From assembly GCA_934153655.1 (NCBI GenBank), contig CAKPFH010000004.1:1-44672 (forward strand): 44,672 bases of DNA, given 5' to 3'. Source of the DNA: an uncultured Bacilli bacterium. GTDB taxonomy: Bacteria; Bacillota_I; Bacilli_A; RF39; UBA660. The notes under the pieces were generated by a model. It saw only the letters and a list, made by a program, of their open reading frames with translations. It had not been told where the DNA came from and made no database searches. The stretch's first letter is position 1. Every line of letters starts with the position of its first letter. Shown piece after piece: positions 39,983-44,672 of the stretch. A program made the translations under genes and the position numbers.

Positions 39983-40784
39983 CTTCCACCTGACACTTAG
40001 GACAATAATAAGTAGTTCTACCTGATACTTTAGTAATTACTAATTTTTCTTGACAAATAGGACAAATACTTTTAGTATGAACTAATAATTTATCTTGGTA
40101 AGATCCATATACACCTAAACTAGAAGTATAACTTCTAATAGTTGTTCCTTTATATTTAATGGCATCAGTTAGTATTTCTTTAGTATTATTAATAATATCT
40201 AAACAATTATTAGAATTTAATAAATAAGCTTTTTTTAAAGGATAAATATGACTTTTAAAAAGAATTTCATCAGCATAGATATTACCTATTCCTGTAATTA
40301 TACTTTGATCTAATAAACAAGTTTTAATACTATTTTTCTTTAATTTTAATTTATTTAATAAATAATCTGGTGTTAATTCTTTACTAAATGGTTCAAGACC
40401 AAGTTCTTTTAAAGGAGTATCAAGAAATAACTTATCTTTAGAAACCAAGTACATTACTCCAAATTTACGTACATCATTATATTTTAAATAATAATTATTA
40501 CTTAATTTAAAAATTATATGATCATGCTTAGTTTTTAAACAATCATTGGTATAAAAATACTTACCTTCCATTCTTAAATGACTAACTAAATAATAATTAG
40601 TTGTTTCAAATATAAGCCATTTTCCTAGTCTTTTTATATCAAGAAATTCTTCATTTTTAATACTATCTAAATTATTAGTTTTAACCATATCAGGATAATA
40701 TATATTTACATCTATTACTTTTAAACCTATTAAATCTTTTTTTAAAACATTTTTAACTGTTTCAACCTCTGGTAATTCTGGCAT
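39975..40784 (-). CDS. mutM: Formamidopyrimidine-DNA glycosylase
   Basis: A bifunctional base-excision repair glycosylase/AP lyase for 8-oxoguanine and FapyG. It starts MPELPEVETVKNVL with the catalytic Pro and Glu residues; the conserved Lys is in KRLGKWLIFE. The H2TH region has ITGIGNIYADEILF and the C-terminal zinc finger is CPIC...CPKC with GRTTYYC between. At 269 residues it is normal. AAAAGGAGG precedes the ATG. recD2 follows with an 8-nt overlap. Confidence 0.96.
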   Translation of the reverse strand: MPELPEVETVKNVLKKDLIGLKVIDVNIYYPDMVKTNNLDSIKNEEFLDIKRLGKWLIFETTNYYLVSHLRMEGKYFYTNDCLKTKHDHIIFKLSNNYYLKYNDVRKFGVMYLVSKDKLFLDTPLKELGLEPFSKELTPDYLLNKLKLKKNSIKTCLLDQSIITGIGNIYADEILFKSHIYPLKKAYLLNSNNCLDIINNTKEILTDAIKYKGTTIRSYTSSLGVYGSYQDKLLVHTKSICPICQEKLVITKVSGRTTYYCPKCQVEDE

Positions 40785-40847
40785 AACAATCCTCCTTTTA
40801 CAAGTAAACTTATCATATCTTAAATTAATAGAATAATCAAGTTAAAA

Positions 40848-40989
40848 TTTAATTTTTTTAACAAAAAAGAGAGTATTAAACTCTCAAAAAATTTAAACAA
40901 ATAATTTAGGCTTTTTTAGTAACTTCACTTATCTTAGCACCTGAGAACATATCGGTTGTAGTTGTATTTGCAGTAGACCAATTAGAACC
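40848..40989. repeat. Direct repeat copy 1: 3' end and terminator of the BspA-like gene
   Basis: These 142 bases match 44529-44672 with only a few differences: one T and one A length change and one T/C change, all outside the coding part. The 84 coding bases in the window are identical. Copy 2 continues past the window edge. Confidence 0.9.
40869..40885 (-). terminator. Terminator of the BspA-like gene
   Basis: GAGAG-TATTAAA-CTCTC hairpin; on the minus strand it is followed by six T residues. It separates the BspA-like gene from mutM. Confidence 0.8.
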
Positions 40990-42387
40990 AACATAAACTA
41001 CATCAAGACTACTACAATTTTGAAACATAAAATTCATGTTAATAACATTTCTAGTATCAAAATTACTTAAATCTAAACTAGCTAACTTTGTACAATATGC
41101 AAACATTGATCGCATACTTGTTACCTTACTTGTATCAAATTTACTTAAATCTATACTTTCTAATTGTGTACAAACAACAAACATTCCTTCCATTTTTTCT
41201 ACATTACTTGTATCAATATTAGAAAAATTTATATTTTTAACATTTCTGTATTCTTGAAATAAAGAACTACTATCCCTTGGGAAATAAATTGTTTCATTAC
41301 TAGCAACATTCATTATATATTTTGTAGTATCATTAGTATCATTTTCTAACCATATTTTAATATTACCAGTATAAGATGGACTTACACCACTACTTTTATA
41401 AGTTGCCGCTTGGTATTTAGCATTTATTTCTTCTTCACTTAATTTTAAAAAATTAATTTCTGTGATATTTGATTTTGCAATATCTATTTTTGAAACCAAA
41501 TCATTTTTTAATACATTATAATTAACATGTTTTTCTGAAAAATCACCACTTGCATTTACTTTAATACTAGCAAATACATCACTCCAGTTAGGAGTTTTAT
41601 TTGTATAATAATCACAATTTTCAGTTAATTCACCAGAACATATTTTAGTGTTATCGAATATCCACATATAAAGTCTATATGTTCTTTTTATTTCTTCCGT
41701 AGTATTTCTAGCAATATAATCAGTCCAAATAGTTTTATTTTCTAGATCTGAAAAACTATAATCTGTAAATATCTTTTTAGTTGTACCATTATCATATTCA
41801 ACTAATGCAAACCTTAATAATTCGTCTTTTATTCTTGTTTGTTTTCCAGCCATTTGTTCACCATGTGATAAATTTATTTCATAATAAACATCTTTATCTT
41901 GTGTTGTATTCTTACCATCTATCGTAAATTCTAAATATGATAACTCCGCATATAAACTTTTTTCAATTATATTTCTTATCTCTAAATTTTCTGTAAAATA
42001 TGGTATAAATTGTTTATTATTCAACCCCTGCTGTAAAGTTTGATTTAATATCGTTCCTGTTCCATTACAAAAATTTTTATAGTTTTCTCCCTCATTAATT
42101 CCACTTGTTTTTTCATCACCCCAATTCTTTGTTAAAAAAGTCACACAACTATTTATATCTTCTTCTGTAGCATTTTTATTTACAATGTATCTTGTTCCAT
42201 CAAATGGCATAGCATTTTCAATAGTTAATTCATTTGTTTCATTATAATGCATGTAGATATCGCCTACAACCAAACTAGAGTTTTTAGTACCTACTTTATT
42301 GTAATTAAATACAGCAAAGGTTACTCCTATTGAAAGTATTAAAACTACTATTATACTTAATGTTATTATTATTTTTTTATTTTTCAT
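40906..42387 (-). CDS. BspA-like (DUF285) leucine-rich-repeat surface protein (493 aa)
   Basis: The SipW-type leader (KNKKIIITLSI... GVTFAVFNYNKVG) and the first roughly 280 residues match the N-terminal module of the 849-aa protein: GDIYMHYNETNE, LEFTIDGKNTT, RLYMWIFDN. The C-terminal 110 residues are DUF285/BspA-like repeats: NINFSNIDTSNVEKMEGMF, SIDLSKFDTSKVTSMRSMF, SLDLSNFDTRNVINMNFMF, each about 23 residues, ending TDMFSGAKISEVTKKA. Such repeats are common in host-associated bacteria and some bind host matrix proteins. An N-terminal loop holds Cys residues (NSCVTF, NFCNGTG). It is probably an exported adhesin-type protein. A near-identical 3' end recurs at 44589-44672. Confidence 0.85.
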   Translation of the reverse strand: MKNKKIIITLSIIVVLILSIGVTFAVFNYNKVGTKNSSLVVGDIYMHYNETNELTIENAMPFDGTRYIVNKNATEEDINSCVTFLTKNWGDEKTSGINEGENYKNFCNGTGTILNQTLQQGLNNKQFIPYFTENLEIRNIIEKSLYAELSYLEFTIDGKNTTQDKDVYYEINLSHGEQMAGKQTRIKDELLRFALVEYDNGTTKKIFTDYSFSDLENKTIWTDYIARNTTEEIKRTYRLYMWIFDNTKICSGELTENCDYYTNKTPNWSDVFASIKVNASGDFSEKHVNYNVLKNDLVSKIDIAKSNITEINFLKLSEEEINAKYQAATYKSSGVSPSYTGNIKIWLENDTNDTTKYIMNVASNETIYFPRDSSSLFQEYRNVKNINFSNIDTSNVEKMEGMFVVCTQLESIDLSKFDTSKVTSMRSMFAYCTKLASLDLSNFDTRNVINMNFMFQNCSSLDVVYVGSNWSTANTTTTDMFSGAKISEVTKKA

Positions 42388-42434
42388 ATAAACCTCTTTT
42401 CATTTTTTTTGCCCCTCTATTCTAATATAATTTT

Positions 42435-42463
42435 ATTATAACACTCTTTTTATTTATTATAAA
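42435..42463 (-). promoter_or_regulatory. Promoter of the BspA-like gene
   Basis: On the minus strand TTTATA (42458-42463), a 17-bp spacer and TATAAT (42435-42440), homologous to the promoter at 10880-10908. Confidence 0.65.
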
Positions 42464-42549
42464 GTTTTTTCATGTCTAAAAAAATCGTATTATGTGGACA
42501 ATTAAAAAAACGCGATTAAAAATTACAGATAAACTGTAAACTTAATCAT
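42447..42549 (-). promoter_or_regulatory. Upstream regulatory block shared by two surface-protein genes (copy 2)
   Basis: The core 42447-42493 is nearly identical to 10892-10937. Upstream lies a perfect inverted repeat TTACAG-ATAAA-CTGTAA (42523-42539) and then AACTTAATCATGTT, again as in copy 1. The palindrome is a candidate operator about 60-75 bp upstream of the -35 box. Confidence 0.55.
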
Positions 42550-42612
42550 GTTGTTAGGCATCATTTATTATATTAATTTCCTTTATATATAAGGAGCTAT
42601 AGGGTTTTTCCA

Positions 42613-42623
42613 CCCCCCCCCCC
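42613..42623. repeat. Homopolymeric tract of 11 C
   Basis: Eleven consecutive C residues, extraordinary in DNA of roughly 25-28% GC. It lies about 150 bp upstream of the -35 box of the BspA-like gene, and no gene spans it. Confidence 0.9.
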
Positions 42624-42710
42624 ATGTAAAGTTTTGTAAAGTAAAAAATTGATTAATTGTAAAGTAATTAGTATTAGATTTCATTTAATCAACTCCATTT
42701 CTATTTTTTT

Positions 42711-42799
42711 GTTGAGTTGCGAATTATTTTGTACGTTATAGTTGCGAATTAAAATGTATTTTTTAAGACGCAAAATCAACAATAAATCGCTTCCTCAAC
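42711..42799. mobile_element. Candidate 89-bp miniature element or insertion-sequence end remnant
   Basis: The ends are inverted: GTTGAGTTGCG (42711-42721) against CGCTTCCTCAAC (42788-42799), with one extra base. Inside are two direct 19-bp repeats, GTTGCGAATTATTTTGTAC (42716-42734) and GTTGCGAATTAAAATGTAT (42741-42759), 15 of 19 identical. Repeated short blocks of this kind near an end are a known feature of IS21-family elements, so this could be a solo IS21-like end. The element call is inference. Confidence 0.4.
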
Positions 42800-42857
42800 T
42801 CTCCTTATCATGATAAAATCATATCATGTTTTTTTTACTTTTTCAAGTTATTTAAAC

Positions 42858-44532
42858 TAAAGATTATGTAAAAAAGTTTTGACTGAATACAAAAAGAGAA
42901 CTTCATGTTAAAATACTATTATAAAATAAGCAAAATAGTATAAGGAGTTCTCTTATGTATATAATACCATACTTTTTAGAAAATGAAGCAAAAAAATTAT
43001 TAAAAGTAAAATTATCTGAATTTATAAATGATGTTACTAATGATTTACTAGATAACATTTTCAGATATAATTCTGATAATAAATATGAAAATCTAATGTT
43101 AAATTTTGAAGAAAGTACAAGAAAAAATATTCTTAAAGTTATAGTCGATACCTTTAAAATATTAGATGATTAATATTTAAAATCAGATGATAGAAAGAAA
43201 CAATTTAATATATGCGTTAAGAAATGTCATAGAAGTATCGTTACAATTTTTGGAATATTAGAATTTGATAGAGTTTATTATTATGATAAAAACGATAGAA
43301 AAAAGCATTTTTATTTTATTGATACTTTATTCCATCTTCCTGAATATGATAGATACGATAAAATTATAAAAGGTATAGCTATTGATAATGCAATAGCCAC
43401 TAATCAAAAAAAGGTGCTGAAATAGCCTCTAATCAAATAAACTCTATTCTTTCTTATCTAAACAATAATCAACCAATTAATATTTTTAGACAAGATATTT
43501 ATAATCGACTTGATAAATGGAATGTTCCAAATATAGAATATTCTGTTATTGAAAGCGATAGTGATACTCTCTATATTATGATTGATGAAAAATATATTCA
43601 TGAACAATTAAAAATTTATTTTAAAGAAGATACTAAGATTGAAACTAAAACAACAGAGCAAATTAAAAAAGAATTTACTAATTTTATGAATTGGCTAAGT
43701 AATCCTAATAAACAATTACTACTTCCTGTTCCTAAAACTAAATCAAAAAATTTTATTATGAGTAAAGCATTTATTACATTTACTGATATAATTACAAAAG
43801 GCAAAAGAAGAATTTTAAATAACAAATTTACTTTTCTTACTACTGGTAAAAATCCTTGGAATGAGTTTATGGATACTATTTCTAAAATTTTTGATTTTAA
43901 AAAATTTAAAAATATTAAAGTATTAAGTGATGCTGGTACTTCTAATTTAAAATTATTTTGTGAAAATGTTATTATTCCTTGTTTATGTGAATTTCATGTT
44001 AAACAAAAAATTAATCGTTCTACTAAAGATGAGTCTTTAAGAAAAAAATTATGGGAATGTATCGATAATGATGACAAAACTTCTTTTTATTCTATTTTTA
44101 AAACTATATTTAAAGATAAGGATTCCAAAAGAACTAAAACTCTTAAATCTTATCATCATTATATTATATCTCATTGGGATTCTATAAAAGAAATGAAAAA
44201 AAGTAAATATAAATTCTCTATGGAATCTCATATATCTCATGATATTGCAAGGCCTTTTTCTTATGAGCCTAAAGCTTATCCTACAAGACATATTCAAAAA
44301 TTAATTAAACTTCAAGAATATAAATTGAACGGTATTAATATTTTAAATTTATATCTTAATTCCTGCAATAATCAAGAAGTTACTACTATTAAAAAAGAAC
44401 AATTATCTTTTTCTATTTTTGACAATCATTCTTCTAATTTACCAGCATTAAATTCTACTAACTTTAAAATTTCTCATTTATTTAGAGTTTTAACTGCTTA
44501 ATTTCAGTCAATAAAATTTTACACTATCTTTA
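42858..44532 (+). mobile_element. Decayed ISLre2/UPF0236-type insertion sequence
   Basis: The element of about 1.67 kb has imperfect terminal inverted repeats of about 30 bp: left 42858-42888 (TAAAGATTATGTAAAA then TTTTGACTGAA) and right 44502-44532, whose reverse complement reads TAAAGATAGTGTAAAA then ATTGACTGAA. It holds one broken transposase gene. No convincing target duplication is seen next to the ends. The right end meets the duplicated BspA-like 3' region within a few bases, so the element inserted just downstream of copy 2. Confidence 0.8.
42955..44501 (+). pseudogene. Broken ISLre2-family (UPF0236) transposase
   Basis: Three pieces join into one transposase. Frame 1 from 42955 runs 72 codons to a TAA at 43171-43173 and then continues open (KKCHRSIVTIFGILEFDRVYYYDKN, FIDTLFHLPEYDRYDKIIKG) to 43425. 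A shift to the -1 frame at the A-run 43406-43412 restores NQKKGAEIASNQINS and SVIESDSDTLYIMIDEKYIHEQ, continuing to the stop at 44501. Later segments VLSDAGTSNLKLFCENV and CEFHVKQKINRS fit the ISLre2 catalytic region as I recall it. One nonsense change and one frameshift make it a pseudogene. The shift occurs at A-AAA-AAG, a classical -1 slippery site, so only the nonsense codon is certainly disabling. Confidence 0.82.
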
Positions 44533-44550
44533 ATTTTTTTTAACAAAAAA

Positions 44551-44567
44551 GAGAGTATTAAACTCTC
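44551..44567 (-). terminator. Terminator of the second BspA-like gene
   Basis: The same GAGAG-TATTAAA-CTCTC hairpin as at 40869-40885, followed on the minus strand by six T residues. Confidence 0.8.
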
Positions 44568-44588
44568 AAAAAAATTTAAACAAATAAC

Positions 44589-44672
44589 TTAGGCTTTTTT
44601 AGTAACTTCACTTATCTTAGCACCTGAGAACATATCGGTTGTAGTTGTATTTGCAGTAGACCAATTAGAACC
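44589..44672 (-). CDS. Partial second BspA-like surface protein (C-terminal 27 aa)
   Basis: The minus-strand frame enters at the window edge and encodes GSNWSTANTTTTDMFSGAKI then SEVTKKA and a TAA stop (44589-44591). It is identical in DNA and protein to the end of the 40906-42387 gene. The rest lies outside the window, so it may be a full paralogue or a truncated copy. Confidence 0.85.
   Translation of the reverse strand, partial: GSNWSTANTTTTDMFSGAKISEVTKKA

Larger units (their letters stand above)
42550..42857. other. Gene-free stretch between the BspA-like promoter region and the insertion sequence
   Basis: No open reading frame of note lies here. The stretch contains a near-palindrome CCTTTATATATAAGG (42580-42594), an 11-C tract (42613-42623), three TGTAAAGT repeats (42625-42632, 42635-42642, 42658-42665), a segment resembling the first 55 bases of the window (42663-42712) and an 89-bp element-like block with imperfect inverted ends (42711-42799). 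It looks like accumulated mobile-element debris in a surface-gene region. Confidence 0.6.
44529..44672. repeat. Direct repeat copy 2: 3' end of a second BspA-like gene
   Basis: This nearly identical partner of 40848-40989 begins at the right end of the insertion sequence and runs to the window edge, so its full length is not visible. Confidence 0.9.

Noticed and set aside
42580..42594. CCTTTATATATAAGG as a specific operator
   Set aside because: It is an AT-rich near-palindrome without a second copy at the co-regulated gene, so chance is likely.
43616..44297. Minus-strand frames inside the insertion sequence
   Set aside because: They are antisense to the transposase remnant, which reads through as a recognisable protein on the plus strand.

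Overview
The window is about 44.7 kb of very AT-rich, gene-dense DNA. It looks like the chromosome of a low-GC Bacillota of the Bacilli/Mollicutes-related type, probably an uncultured host-associated lineage such as the RF39-like group. That placement is inference from gene content and style; there is no rRNA to check it. Shine-Dalgarno sites are canonical, TGG encodes Trp and TGA is used as a stop (for example at 19408-19410), so the mycoplasma code does not apply. I saw no tRNA, rRNA or CRISPR array.

Region 1 (1-23.0 kb) is a cell-surface and secretion region, almost all on the minus strand. It holds a giant repeat-rich surface protein (127-8178), a modular secreted protein (8292-10841), and several small exported proteins with SipW-type signal peptides ending in [ST]-[YF]-A-aromatic, which resemble TasA/camelysin. 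The core is an eight-gene operon transcribed from 21.8 kb to 13.5 kb. In transcription order it encodes a signal-peptidase-like protein without recognisable catalytic residues, a TasA-like protein, an unknown 319-aa protein, a membrane-anchored McrB-type AAA+ NTPase, a DUF2357/McrC-like partner without a visible nuclease domain, an active-looking SipW-type signal peptidase, another TasA-like protein and an LTA-synthase-type sulfatase-fold enzyme. Flanking it are a separately transcribed, Ala-rich, probably major TasA-like subunit (21937-22980), a two-gene operon of related proteins (11026-12746) and one plus-strand member (12881-13453). My main hypothesis is that a McrBC-derived NTPase pair has been recruited to build or control a SipW/TasA-type surface structure.

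Region 2 (23.1-40.8 kb) is mostly housekeeping: hsp20 and htpG (with a CIRCE operator over the htpG promoter), a lone holin-like gene, gltX, a RelA/SpoT homologue with an intact hydrolase domain but an eroded synthetase domain, a COG2509 flavoprotein, mtnN, a degenerate hybrid histidine kinase cotranscribed with a PlsC-like acyltransferase, an orphan SpoIVB-type protease, transketolase, two small membrane proteins, recD2 and mutM. Rho-independent terminators, several built over stop codons, divide the transcription units.

Region 3 (40.8-44.7 kb) is accessory. It has a BspA-like (DUF285) surface protein whose N-terminal module and promoter region match those of the 8292-10841 gene, a 470-base gene-free stretch with an 11-C tract and short mobile-element-like repeats, a decayed ISLre2/UPF0236-type insertion sequence with about 30-bp inverted repeats, and the 3' end of a second, nearly identical copy of the BspA-like gene cut off by the window edge.
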